Source: 39-52-133 sp035531075
GTDB lineage: Bacteria > Pseudomonadota > Gammaproteobacteria > Burkholderiales > Gallionellaceae
Length of the DNA: 64,000 bases
NCBI GenBank assembly: GCA_035531075.1
Contig: DATKTO010000031.1
Location: 1 to 64,000, forward strand
Direction of reading: 5' to 3'
The number at the start of each line of letters is the position of its first letter. Position 1 is the stretch's first letter. A program made the translations under genes and the position numbers. The notes below the pieces were generated by a model. That model saw only the letters and a list, made by a program, of their open reading frames with translations, did not search any database and was not told the origin of the DNA. Positions 24,898 to 33,335 of the stretch are shown here, piece after piece.

Positions 24898-25431
24898 ATG
24901 ATGAAACTCATTATTCTCGATCGCGACGGCGTAATCAATTACGACTCCGACCAGTTCATCAAGAACCCGGAAGAGTGGAAGCCGCTGCCCGGCAGCCTGG
25001 AAGCCATCGCGCGTCTGTGCCAGGCAGGCTACCGCGTGGTGGTGGCTACCAACCAGTCCGGCGTTGGCCGTGGCTTGTTTGACATGCCGACGCTCAACGC
25101 GATACATGAAAAGATGCACAAGGCGTGTGCCCAGGCCGGCGGACGGATTGATGCGGTGTTCTTCTGTCCGCACGCGGCGGACGCCGACTGCAAATGCCGC
25201 AAGCCGAAGAGCGGCATGATCGATGAAATTGCCGAGCGTTACAGCGTGAACTTGAACGGCGTGCCCTCGGTGGGGGATTCACTGCGCGACCTGGAAGCTT
25301 CTGCCCGTCTTGGCGCGCAGCCAATACTGGTGCTGACCGGCAAGGGACAGAAAACCCAGGCCAAAGGCGGTCTGCCAGCGGGCACCTTGATTTATCCCGA
25401 CTTGGCGGCAGTGGTCGCTACCCTGGTTTAG
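24898..25431 (+). CDS. gmhB: D-glycero-D-manno-heptose 1,7-bisphosphate 7-phosphatase
   Basis: A 177-aa HAD phosphatase. The nucleophile motif DRDGVIN lies near residue 9; a zinc-binding loop FFCPHAADADCKC and the lysine KPKSGM, together with VGDSLRDL, complete the active site. It removes the C7 phosphate in ADP-heptose synthesis for lipopolysaccharide. Placement after glyS and before a plsC-like gene is common in betaproteobacteria. Confidence 0.95.
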   Translation: MMKLIILDRDGVINYDSDQFIKNPEEWKPLPGSLEAIARLCQAGYRVVVATNQSGVGRGLFDMPTLNAIHEKMHKACAQAGGRIDAVFFCPHAADADCKCRKPKSGMIDEIAERYSVNLNGVPSVGDSLRDLEASARLGAQPILVLTGKGQKTQAKGGLPAGTLIYPDLAAVVATLV

Positions 25432-25494
25432 GGATGCGCCACCACCCGGCAACTGCAATTGCACACAGAGCCCCTGTATTTTATTTAGGTTAAT

Positions 25495-26199
25495 ATGGTC
25501 TTCATCCGTTCCCTGGTTTTTTTCCTGCTGCAACTCCTCATCACGCCGGTGTTTACGCTGCTTGCGATACTGAGCTTTCCGTTTCATCCGATCACGCGCT
25601 ATCGCATTATTTCCGGCTGGGCCTTGAGCGTGATGTGGCTGTTGCGCGTGTTGTGCGGCATACGCATGGAAGTGCGCGGCACAGAAAATATCCCGTCCAG
25701 CCCGGCTATTCTGCTGTGTAAACACCAGTCTGCCTGGGAAACCATCGCGCTGCAGAAAGTCTTTCCGCCGCAAGTGTGGGTGCTGAAGCGCGAATTGCTA
25801 TGGCTGCCGTTTTTCGGCTGGGGGCTGGCGATGACGAGCCCTATCGCAATCAAGCGCAGCGATGGCAAGGGAGCCGTGAAGCAGTTGCTGCGCCAGGGCA
25901 AGGAGCGTCTGGACATGGGTTTCTGCGTGGTGATCTTTCCCGAGGGCACACGCATTCCATATGGCCAGCGCGGCAAATATAAAATCGGTGGCGCGCTGCT
26001 CAGCGCTTCGACCGGTGTGCCGGTGGTGCCGATCGCACATAACGCAGGCAAGCTGTGGGGGCGCAACTCTTTTCTGAAGCACCCTGGCGTGATCACGATG
26101 AGCGTAGGCCCGGCTATCGATCCGGCAGGGCTCAAGGCGGAAGAAATCAACCAGCGCGCGGAAGAGTGGATAGAGGCAGAGGTTGCCAGATTCAAATAA
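25495..26199 (+). CDS. 1-acyl-sn-glycerol-3-phosphate acyltransferase (PlsC-like)
   Basis: A 234-aa membrane acyltransferase. The N-terminal hydrophobic helix is followed by a plsC domain with KHQSAWET (H-x4-E in place of H-x4-D) and FPEGTR. It should make phosphatidic acid from lysophosphatidic acid. The stop TAA overlaps the next ATG by one base. Confidence 0.9.
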   Translation: MVFIRSLVFFLLQLLITPVFTLLAILSFPFHPITRYRIISGWALSVMWLLRVLCGIRMEVRGTENIPSSPAILLCKHQSAWETIALQKVFPPQVWVLKRELLWLPFFGWGLAMTSPIAIKRSDGKGAVKQLLRQGKERLDMGFCVVIFPEGTRIPYGQRGKYKIGGALLSASTGVPVVPIAHNAGKLWGRNSFLKHPGVITMSVGPAIDPAGLKAEEINQRAEEWIEAEVARFK

Positions 26200-26951
26200 T
26201 GCCGGATAAGCTGCAAAAACGCCCCCCTCCACCCCCGGCTCAGGAACAGCGCAGCATCCAGCTGGCTGACAAGCTCATCAGTTACACCCTCAAACGCAGC
26301 GGCAGGCGCCGCAGCATCGGGCTGCAAATCAATGACCAGGGCCTTACCGTCAGCATGCCGCTGCGCGCGTCTGAAAAATGGCTGCACAGCGTGCTGCAGG
26401 AAAAATCACTGTGGGTGCTGGACAAGCTGGAGAGCTGGCAGAGCAAGCAGGCGCCGGTGGAGCGATGGGCAGATGGCGCAGCGCTTCTATTTCGCGGCGA
26501 GACTTTTACGCTGCGGATCATTCCCGGCCTGTTCAGTGCCGCGCCACAACTCACGCACAGTGAACTCATCATCCACGTGGTCGATACCGGCAATCAAGCC
26601 GCGGTCAACAAGAAAATGCTCAAGTGGTACAAACACGAAGCCCTGCGTGTTTTCAATGAATGCGTTGAGCATTTTGCGTCGCTGATGAGTGTCTCGCCGC
26701 GCGAAATCAAGCTGACGTCTGCCCGTACCCAATGGGGCAGCTGCACCTCGCAGGGGGTGGTGCGGCTGAATTGGCAATTGGTGACGATGCCGTTGCACCT
26801 GATTGACTATGTCGTGGTGCATGAGCTCGCCCATCTGCTTGAAATGAACCATTCGCCCGCATTCTGGCGCGTGGTGCAAAGCGTGTGCCCGGACTATATC
26901 AAGATGCGCAGGGAGTTGCGCAACTGGAGCCCTGCGACGCCAGAGCTGTAA
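26199..26951 (+). CDS. YgjP-like zinc metallopeptidase (DUF45)
   Basis: A 250-aa protein with an N-terminal beta-rich part and a C-terminal zincin domain containing VVHELAHLLEMNH, in which HExxH and a second His are present. YgjP/WLM-type proteins are SprT-like proteases or hydrolases of unknown substrate. The start ATG overlaps the stop of the plsC-like gene, so the longer upstream reading frame is discarded. Confidence 0.9.
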   Translation: MPDKLQKRPPPPPAQEQRSIQLADKLISYTLKRSGRRRSIGLQINDQGLTVSMPLRASEKWLHSVLQEKSLWVLDKLESWQSKQAPVERWADGAALLFRGETFTLRIIPGLFSAAPQLTHSELIIHVVDTGNQAAVNKKMLKWYKHEALRVFNECVEHFASLMSVSPREIKLTSARTQWGSCTSQGVVRLNWQLVTMPLHLIDYVVVHELAHLLEMNHSPAFWRVVQSVCPDYIKMRRELRNWSPATPEL

Positions 26952-27016
26952 AATCGGGTTCAATGCAGCCGCAGTCATTTATAATCCTGCCCAATTCACT
27001 ATACGAGAATGTAATC

Positions 27017-27238
27017 ATGCTTATGTTCAGAACTTCTATCGCCGCCATCCTGTTGCTGTTAGTCCTGCTGCAAGGATGTGGCCGCAAAGGCCCCCTGTTT
27101 ATGCCGCAAGTGCCGGCCAAGCCTGTGCCGGCAGCACAGGCTCAACCCGCGCAGAGTCAACCGGAGCAGACGCAGACTGTCCCCGACCAAACCATCCAGA
27201 ACCAGGCTGTCCCGAATCAATCAGAACCTAATAAATAA
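27017..27238 (+). CDS. lptM: LptM-type lipoprotein
   Basis: A 73-aa lipoprotein: hydrophobic signal LLLLVLLQGC with lipobox Cys followed by GRKGPLFMP, the LptM/YifL signature. LptM stabilises the LptDE translocon and promotes disulfide maturation of LptD. The rest is a Pro/Gln-rich tail. It lies just before lysA, its usual position. Confidence 0.9.
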   Translation: MLMFRTSIAAILLLLVLLQGCGRKGPLFMPQVPAKPVPAAQAQPAQSQPEQTQTVPDQTIQNQAVPNQSEPNK

Positions 27239-27240
27239 CC

Positions 27241-28482
27241 ATGAGCACATACTTTCATTATCAGCAGGATAAACTTTTTGTCGAGAACGTGGCGCTGGCC
27301 GATATCGCCGAACGCTTTGGCACACCTGTCTATGTCTATTCGCGTGCAGCGCTCACTGCCGCCTATCAGCAGTATGCTGAGGCGCTGCAGGGTCGCGAGC
27401 ATCTGATCTGCTTTGCGGTGAAGTCCAATCCCAACCTGGCCATTCTTAATCTGTTCGCAAGGCTGGGGGCGGGATTCGATATTGTGTCCGGCGGTGAGTT
27501 GCAGCGCGTGCTGGCGGCTGGTGGTCAGGCCAACAAGGTGGTGTTTTCTGGCGTGGGCAAGAGCGTTGCCGAGATGCGCCAGGCTTTGGCGGCAGAGATT
27601 TTGTGCTTTAACGTGGAATCCGAGGCCGAACTTATTCGGCTGAACGACGTGGCAGGCAGCATGGGCAAGGTCGCCCCCATCAGTTTCAGGGTGAATCCGA
27701 ATGTGGATGCGAAGACCCATCCCTACATCTCCACCGGGCTGAAGCAGAGCAAATTTGGCGTGGCTTATACCGATGCACTGGCCCTGTACCGCAAGGCCAG
27801 CCAGCTGCCGCATCTGCGTATAACGGGGATTGATTGCCATATCGGTTCACAGCTCACCGAAACCAGCCCCTTTATTGCGGCGGCAGAAAAGGTGCTGTTG
27901 CTGGTGGACACGCTGGCCAGGGAAGGCATCAAGCTTGAGCATATCGACCTTGGCGGTGGCCTGGGCATTTGCTACAACAACGAAACGCCGCCGTCGATCG
28001 CCGAATATGCGAACGCATTACTGAGCGCATTGAACGGACGTACTGAAAAGCTCATCGTTGAGCCGGGCAGAGTGCTGGTCGGCAACGCCGGCGTTCTGCT
28101 GACTAGTGTGGAATATCTCAAGCCGGGAGAGGAAAAACACTTCGCCATTGTCGATGCGGCGATGAATGACCTGATGCGACCCGCGCTCTATGATGCCTAC
28201 CATGCAATCCAGCCCGTTCAGCGCCGAGCCCTGCCGGCACGGCAATACGAGGTGGTTGGTCCGGTGTGCGAGAGCGGTGATTTCCTGGGGCATGCGCGCG
28301 AATTGGCGATTGAACAGGGCGATTTTCTCGCGCTCATGTCGGCAGGTGCTTATGGCATGAGCATGAGTTCAAATTACAACACCCGCCCCCGCGCCGCCGA
28401 AATAATGGTGGACGGCGCGGAGGTAAAATTGATACGCGAACGAGAAAAAGTGGAGCAATTATTTGCCGGTGAAAAAATTTAG
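27241..28482 (+). CDS. lysA: Diaminopimelate decarboxylase
   Basis: A 413-aa PLP enzyme that makes lysine from meso-diaminopimelate. The PLP lysine is in CFAVKSNPN, and HIGSQ, GGGLGI, EPGR and GPVCESGD mark the active site. It begins 2 nt after the lptM stop and is followed by a weak A/T-rich hairpin. Confidence 0.97.
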   Translation: MSTYFHYQQDKLFVENVALADIAERFGTPVYVYSRAALTAAYQQYAEALQGREHLICFAVKSNPNLAILNLFARLGAGFDIVSGGELQRVLAAGGQANKVVFSGVGKSVAEMRQALAAEILCFNVESEAELIRLNDVAGSMGKVAPISFRVNPNVDAKTHPYISTGLKQSKFGVAYTDALALYRKASQLPHLRITGIDCHIGSQLTETSPFIAAAEKVLLLVDTLAREGIKLEHIDLGGGLGICYNNETPPSIAEYANALLSALNGRTEKLIVEPGRVLVGNAGVLLTSVEYLKPGEEKHFAIVDAAMNDLMRPALYDAYHAIQPVQRRALPARQYEVVGPVCESGDFLGHARELAIEQGDFLALMSAGAYGMSMSSNYNTRPRAAEIMVDGAEVKLIREREKVEQLFAGEKI

Positions 28483-28648
28483 TTGCAGTTTTTTGTAAAA
28501 AAATGCAAATAGTTATTGCGCTATGTTTTTAATCGCGCATAGAATGCGACCACCAAGCGAAATGAGCGATAAACAAGAGTTTGGTAGTGCAGTGTGCACG
28601 CAATGTATTAACTGGGTTAAGTCACATAATTTTATTAAGGAACTAAAA

Positions 28649-28870
28649 ATGGCTACGGCAGATACCAAAGCAAAAAGCACCACCACCAAAAAACCAGTCG
28701 CAAAAAAAGCAGCAGCTAAACCAGCAGCCAAAAAAGCTGTCGCCAAGAAGCCAGCAGCAAAAAAGGCCGTAGCAAAAAAGCCAGCAGCTAAAAAAGCCGT
28801 AGCTAAAAAGCCAGTTGCCAAAAAAGCAGCAGCCAAGCCAGCAGTGGCTAAAGGCATACTCGGCGCTTAA
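28649..28870 (+). CDS. Lys/Ala-rich histone H1-like protein
   Basis: The 73-aa product consists almost wholly of AAKKPA/AVAKK repeats after a short MATADTKAKS start. Such proteins in beta- and gammaproteobacteria bind DNA non-specifically (AlgP/H1-like family). The codons use many AAA and GCA, and the repeat is DNA-level near-identical. An AAGGA ribosome site precedes the ATG at 28649; the upstream in-frame region is not coding. Confidence 0.8.
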   Translation: MATADTKAKSTTTKKPVAKKAAAKPAAKKAVAKKPAAKKAVAKKPAAKKAVAKKPVAKKAAAKPAVAKGILGA

Positions 28871-28883
28871 GCTCTTTGAATTT

Positions 28884-28917
28884 GGGCGTGCGCCGAGGCG
28901 TTGCGTTTCGCCCTTTT
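28884..28917 (+). terminator. Rho-independent-type terminator after the KA-rich gene
   Basis: GGGCG (28884-28888) pairs with CGCCC (28909-28913) with an internal stem, followed by TTTT (28914-28917). It lies 14 bp beyond the stop of the histone H1-like gene. Confidence 0.55.
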
Positions 28918-28957
28918 CAGCCTGAAGTGGTCCTTGTGCCCTCGGGGTATATTATTT

Positions 28958-29068
28958 TTGCCGTGCAGATTTGCGTGGCATATTGTGTTTTTTCAGACTT
29001 GATTTGAAATACAGGCAAGACATGCAAGCCCCCTACCGTGTCGTTAAGCGACACGGTAGGGGGCTTTT
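28958..29068 (+). ncRNA. Candidate small RNA, promoter to terminator
   Basis: A good sigma-70 promoter, TTGCCG-17 nt-TATTGT (28958-28986), is followed after about 35 nt by a perfect 16-bp GC-rich hairpin (29028-29043 with 29049-29064) and TTTT (29065-29068). A transcript of roughly 75 nt from about 28993 is implied. The hairpin alone could equally be a terminator of the upstream gene, so the RNA is only a candidate. Confidence 0.4.
29028..29068 (+). terminator. Strong terminator, 16-bp perfect stem
   Basis: Perfect inverted repeat starting GCCCCCTACC and ending GGTAGGGGGC, loop of 5, then TTTT on the plus strand. Situated between the KA-rich gene and the convergent mgtE; no T-run on the minus side. 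Confidence 0.85.
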
Positions 29069-29196
29069 CCCTTTTCATGAATCCTGAAAACAGTTGAGAG
29101 TGCGGCATGCTCACAATGCCAGAGCGATCCCTGTTTTTGCCGCAACTCTGCTTTTGCGGGCATCGGCGCCCGCAGGTTTAAACGGATCGTTATAAC

Positions 29197-30651
29197 TTAA
29201 TGCATCAGGAAGATTGTCGCCAAGCCGAGGAAGATAAAGAAACCGCCACTGTCGGTGATGGCGGTCAGTAAAACACTGGAGCCGATAGCAGGGTCACGTC
29301 CCATGCGCTGCATGGTAAATGGGATCAGCAATCCGGCAAGCGCGCCGAGCAATAAATTAAGCAGCATGGCGCTGGTCATGATGATGCTGATCGGTATGTT
29401 CTGGTAAAGTATGTAGGCGAACGCTCCGGCTACACCTCCCCACACCAGTCCATTCAATGCGCCTATCGCCAGTTCCTTGCTGATCATGCGCCGTGCGTTG
29501 GCAGGGTTGATTTGTCCCAGCGCCAGCGAGCGGATGATGATGGTGGTGGTCTGGTTGGCCGAGTTGCCCGCAATACCGGCCACGATGGGCATCAAGGTGG
29601 CGAGCGCAACGAATTTTTCAATGGTGCCTTCGAAGGTACCGATTACCCGCGATGCGAAAAAGGCTGTGCACAGATTCAGTGCAAGCCACAGCCAGCGGTT
29701 TTTCGCACTCTTCCACACTGAGGCGAAAATATCTTCCTCTTCGCGCAAACCGGCGAGATTCAGTACGTCGCTTTCGGACTCGGCACGGATGTAATCCATC
29801 ACCGCATTGACTGTTACACGGCCCAACAGCTTGCCGTCCTCGTCCACGACAGGTGCCGAAACCAGATCGTAGCGCTCGAATGCCTGCGCCGCCTGGTCTG
29901 CTTTGTCGTCTGGGTGCAAGGTGATCGTCTCGGCTATCATCAGGCTGGTCACCTCCAGTTCAGGTTCATTCACCAGCAGGCGATGCAGTGGCAACACGCC
30001 TTTGAATAGATCGTCGCGGTCTACGATGAACAGCTGGTCGGTGTGGTCGGGCAGCTCGTCAAAGCGACGCAGGTAACGCGACACCACTTCCAGGGTCACA
30101 TCCTCGCGGATCGTGACCATGTCGAAATCCATCAGCGCACCTACCGCGTTTTCCGGGTAGGACATCGCAGCGCGCAATTGCTCGCGCTCTTCGACGGACA
30201 GCGACTTGAACACGTCGCGCATAACCGCGTGCGGCAAATCGGGTGCAAGGTCGGCGATCTCGTCGGTATCCAGCTGTTCAGCTGCCTCGCGCAACTCCTC
30301 CCGGCTCATCGTGGCAATCAGCGATTCGCGCACCGCATCGGAAACCTCAATCAGGATTTCACCGTCGCGTTCGGCCTTGACCAGATCCCATACCAGCAAG
30401 CGCTGGTCGATAGGCAATGCTTCCAGAATGTAGGCCACATCCGCAGGGTGCAGACTGCTTAATTTTTCGCGCAACTCCGTCAGGTGACGTTTGTGCAATA
30501 GCTGGTCAACCAGTTCGTGGCGTTCTTCACGCGGAATTTCCTGCTGGTGCGTTAATGCTTCAACCAGTGCCTGTTTCTCCAGCAGATGCTGCACCTGCTG
30601 CAGGTGATCCTGCACATTATCGGTGTAATGAGGTTCGTGGGTTTCGGTCAT
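29197..30651 (-). CDS. mgtE: Magnesium transporter MgtE
   Basis: A 484-aa Mg2+ channel: N-terminal MgtE_N helical domain (about 35-160), two CBS domains (about 165-285) and five C-terminal helices with GIAGNSANQTTTIIIRSLALGQI in the pore. The CBS domains sense Mg2+. The gene is next to fur, transcribed in the same direction. Confidence 0.95.
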   Translation of the reverse strand: MTETHEPHYTDNVQDHLQQVQHLLEKQALVEALTHQQEIPREERHELVDQLLHKRHLTELREKLSSLHPADVAYILEALPIDQRLLVWDLVKAERDGEILIEVSDAVRESLIATMSREELREAAEQLDTDEIADLAPDLPHAVMRDVFKSLSVEEREQLRAAMSYPENAVGALMDFDMVTIREDVTLEVVSRYLRRFDELPDHTDQLFIVDRDDLFKGVLPLHRLLVNEPELEVTSLMIAETITLHPDDKADQAAQAFERYDLVSAPVVDEDGKLLGRVTVNAVMDYIRAESESDVLNLAGLREEEDIFASVWKSAKNRWLWLALNLCTAFFASRVIGTFEGTIEKFVALATLMPIVAGIAGNSANQTTTIIIRSLALGQINPANARRMISKELAIGALNGLVWGGVAGAFAYILYQNIPISIIMTSAMLLNLLLGALAGLLIPFTMQRMGRDPAIGSSVLLTAITDSGGFFIFLGLATIFLMH

Positions 30652-30712
30652 TTCACGTTGGATTCAAGAGGTGGTTTTATTGTGGTCTGCCCGGATATCT
30701 TCAGGCCGGCGA

Positions 30713-31144
30713 TTATTCAGTGCGCCTATTGGGGCACTTATCTTTGGTGCAATCCCCATATATATATAAGGAGTGGTCGTGTATGGCAAAACCGTGCTCG
30801 GCCGCGATTTTTTTCTGGCGCGCCTCGATTGCAGGGTCATAAAACTCTTCCAGATGGCCGCATTGCAGGCAAACAATATGGTCATGGTGTTCGCCGAAAT
30901 TCAGTTCGAAAACGGATTTTCCGCCTTCGAAATTGTGGCGTTGCAGAATGCCCGACAGTTCAAACTGGGTCAGCACACGGTAAACCGTGGCGAGGCTCAC
31001 GTCTTCGCCGCTGGCAAGCAATTCTTTGTATACATCCTCGGCGCTTAAATGATGGTTCTCGCTATGTTCAAATAAATTAAGAACCTTAAGCCGCGGGAGC
31101 GTGATTTTTAAGCCGGCCTTCTGGAGATCTTTGGGTGTATGCAT
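30713..31144 (-). CDS. fur: Ferric uptake regulator
   Basis: A 143-aa Fe2+-dependent repressor. Winged helix at the N-terminus (LKITLPRLKVLNLFEH, VSLATVYRVLTQFE), metal sites HHDHIVCLQCGHLEEF and C-terminal C-x4-C (GDCTKDKC). I start at ATG 31144 instead of the TTG at 31159. The adjacent divergent iron-uptake operon carries Fur boxes, so it is a probable target. Confidence 0.95.
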   Translation of the reverse strand: MHTPKDLQKAGLKITLPRLKVLNLFEHSENHHLSAEDVYKELLASGEDVSLATVYRVLTQFELSGILQRHNFEGGKSVFELNFGEHHDHIVCLQCGHLEEFYDPAIEARQKKIAAEHGFAIHDHSLYIYGDCTKDKCPNRRTE

Positions 31145-31314
31145 GGCGTTAATGCTCAATAAACTTGAATAATCGGTAACTGCTTACTTCATTAATACCC
31201 CAATCCCATGGGAATTTGCCGTGCCTGACAGCAGGGAGTCTTAAGTTGCGAAGGTTACGCAATTGGCACGGCTTTGGCAAAGGTAACAGCACAAATTTTA
31301 CTACTATTTAAAAC

Positions 31315-31337
31315 TTATTGAGAATCATTTGCAATAA
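31315..31337 (+). promoter_or_regulatory. Fur box 1
   Basis: TTGAGAATCATTTGCAA-type dyad close to the consensus GATAATGATAATCATTATC, located about 50 bp before the cupredoxin ATG. Confidence 0.75.
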
Positions 31338-31341
31338 CACA

Positions 31342-31362
31342 TGAGAACAGTTATCATTTGCA
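31342..31362 (+). promoter_or_regulatory. Fur box 2
   Basis: Second Fur-like element, GAGAACAGTTATCATTTGC, adjacent to box 1 with a gap of 4 nt. Paired boxes are typical of tightly iron-repressed promoters. Confidence 0.65.
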
Positions 31363-31384
31363 CAACAACTTAGAAGGAGTGCCA

Positions 31385-31702
31385 ATGAAACACATTTTGC
31401 TGATTTCCCTATTTCTGCCATTTGCTGCTGTTGCCGAAGAGGGTGTTTACTCTCTGGTCATCAAGGACCATCGCTTCCAGCCCGCTGAAATCACCATTCC
31501 TGCAGGCATGAAAGTCAAATTGCTGGTGGAGAATCAGGATTCGACAGCGGAAGAGTTTGAGAGCCACAGCCTGAACCGGGAAAAAATCATTGCCGGAAAA
31601 AGCAAAACCACCATTTTTATCGGTCCCCTCACCCCCGGTCGCTACACCTTTGAAGGCGAGTTTAATGCCAAGACCGCGCAGGGCGCGATCATTGCGCAAT
31701 AG
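31385..31702 (+). CDS. Periplasmic cupredoxin-domain protein (EfeO/P19-type)
   Basis: A 105-aa exported protein: signal peptide (about 1-18) followed by a cupredoxin_1-like beta-sandwich (VIKDHRFQPAEITIPAGMKVKLLV). Similar domains are found in EfeO and in proteins next to FTR1 permeases, where they help ferrous-iron oxidation or delivery. The ATG follows AAGGAG at 6 nt. First gene of the Fur-boxed operon. Confidence 0.85.
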   Translation: MKHILLISLFLPFAAVAEEGVYSLVIKDHRFQPAEITIPAGMKVKLLVENQDSTAEEFESHSLNREKIIAGKSKTTIFIGPLTPGRYTFEGEFNAKTAQGAIIAQ

Positions 31703-31711
31703 GAGAGTGAA

Positions 31712-32536
31712 ATGCTAGCAAGCGCCATCATCATTTTTCGGGAAGTACTGGAAGCTGCACTCATCATCGGCATCCTCGCCGCCGCCACAAGCACGATCAG
31801 CGGCAGCAGGCGCTGGCTTGCTGCGGGTGTGCTGGTTGGCCTTATCGGCTCGGCAATGGTTGCCGCCTCAACCGATGCCATCGGCGAGTTGGCCGATGGC
31901 ATCGGCCAGGAACTGTTCAATGCCATCGTGCTGGGCATCGCCGTGCTGATGCTGGCATGGCACAACATCTGGATGTCATCGCATGGCAAGGCACTCGCTG
32001 CCAGCGCGAGTGCAATGGGCAAAGACATACGCGAGGGTCGCAGCGAATGTTCCGCCCTGTTCCTGATCGTCAGCCTGGCCGTGTTAAGGGAAGGTTCGGA
32101 AAGCGTGCTGTTCCTCTATGGCATCGCCGCTTCGGGTGGGGGCGGCCAATCAGGGATGCTGCTGGGTGGATTGATCGGCGCGCTGGCTGGTGTGGCAGTG
32201 GGATATGGAATCTACGCAGGTCTGGTCAGGCTGCCGGTGCGCTGGTTCTTTAGCGCGACCAGTGCCTTGGTGTTGCTGCTGGCGGCAAGCATGGCCTCGC
32301 AGGCTGCACATTTCCTGATTCAGGCTGATCTGCTGCCCAGTCTCGCAACTCCGTTGTGGGATAGCTCGGCCATACTTCCCGAACATTCTGCGCTGGGCAT
32401 GGTGCTGCATACGCTGATCGGCTACGACTCGCACCCTGCCGGCATGCAGCTGGTGTTTTATATCGCCGTCCTGATTGTCATCGGTATTGGCATGTATCTG
32501 GCTGGCGCAAAGCGAAGCAGCAACTATAACGCTTGA
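31712..32536 (+). CDS. FTR1-family iron permease
   Basis: A 274-aa seven-helix permease. The two iron-translocation motifs are present: REVLE (10-14) and REGSE (about 126-130). It transports iron across the inner membrane with an oxidation step by partner proteins. It starts 9 bp after the cupredoxin gene, whose product is its likely partner. Confidence 0.95.
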   Translation: MLASAIIIFREVLEAALIIGILAAATSTISGSRRWLAAGVLVGLIGSAMVAASTDAIGELADGIGQELFNAIVLGIAVLMLAWHNIWMSSHGKALAASASAMGKDIREGRSECSALFLIVSLAVLREGSESVLFLYGIAASGGGGQSGMLLGGLIGALAGVAVGYGIYAGLVRLPVRWFFSATSALVLLLAASMASQAAHFLIQADLLPSLATPLWDSSAILPEHSALGMVLHTLIGYDSHPAGMQLVFYIAVLIVIGIGMYLAGAKRSSNYNA

Positions 32537-32585
32537 AAGTACCTTGTATATCTATTTGTTTTTATATAATTATTATGGAGTTAAT

Positions 32586-33326
32586 ATGAGAATTTCTGCA
32601 TCGCTAATATTTCTTGCAACGCTGGCCTCGTCTGCGGTTTATGCCGGAACCGCCGATTATGTCTACATGCCGACCGTCGAGCACGGTGAACGCGAAATCG
32701 ATTTCAAGTTTGGTACAGGCACCCCTCCGGCCGGCGAGCGCCAAACAGTTACCAGCCTCGGCTATGGTTATGGTGCAACTGAATACTGGTTCACCGAGTT
32801 ATACCTGAAGCGTGAAGTAGAGGGTAACCTAAGCGATGTGACGATTGCCGAATGGGAAAACAAATTCCAGCTTCTGGAAACCGGAAAGTACCCGATAGAC
32901 ATGGGCTTTATTACCGAGATCGAAGCACCCATCAGCGCGTCTGGCCCATGGGAAGTCAAAGTGGGGCCCTTGTTCCAGACTGAATTTGGCAAGCTGCAAC
33001 TGAATGCAAATACGCTGTTTGAACGCAAATTTTCGTCCGATGGCAGCGGAACACAATACCCGACAGAATTCTCATACCAGTGGCAAGCCAAATACCGCCT
33101 GCGACCCGAGTTTGAGTTCGGCGCACAAGGCTTTGGCGGCATGGGCGAGTGGGACAGCTGGGTAGGCAGCAAGGAAGAAGAGGGGCACAGCGTGGGCCCG
33201 GCGATCTTCGGTAAAGTGCCCTTGGGTAATCGCCAGGCGATTAAATACAACGCCGCCTGGCTGGTTGGCACCGGTCCGACAACACCCGAGCACACGTTCA
33301 GAATGCAGGCTGAGTATGAGTTTTAA
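32586..33326 (+). CDS. Outer-membrane-type beta-barrel protein 1 of the iron operon
   Basis: A 246-aa protein with signal peptide (about 1-20) and a mature chain of alternating beta segments ending in a C-terminal Phe (EYEF), the usual BAM recognition end. I do not recognise a named family. It follows the FTR1 gene by 49 bp in the Fur-boxed operon and may form an outer-membrane channel or sensor for iron uptake (inference). Confidence 0.7.
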   Translation: MRISASLIFLATLASSAVYAGTADYVYMPTVEHGEREIDFKFGTGTPPAGERQTVTSLGYGYGATEYWFTELYLKREVEGNLSDVTIAEWENKFQLLETGKYPIDMGFITEIEAPISASGPWEVKVGPLFQTEFGKLQLNANTLFERKFSSDGSGTQYPTEFSYQWQAKYRLRPEFEFGAQGFGGMGEWDSWVGSKEEEGHSVGPAIFGKVPLGNRQAIKYNAAWLVGTGPTTPEHTFRMQAEYEF

Positions 33327-33335
33327 CCTCAGACA

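Noticed and set aside
31264..31280. Sigma-54-like sequence TGGCACGGCTTTGGCA before the iron operon
   Set aside because: Spacing is right but the -12 element is TGGC, not TTGC, and Fur boxes plus a separate region explain control better.
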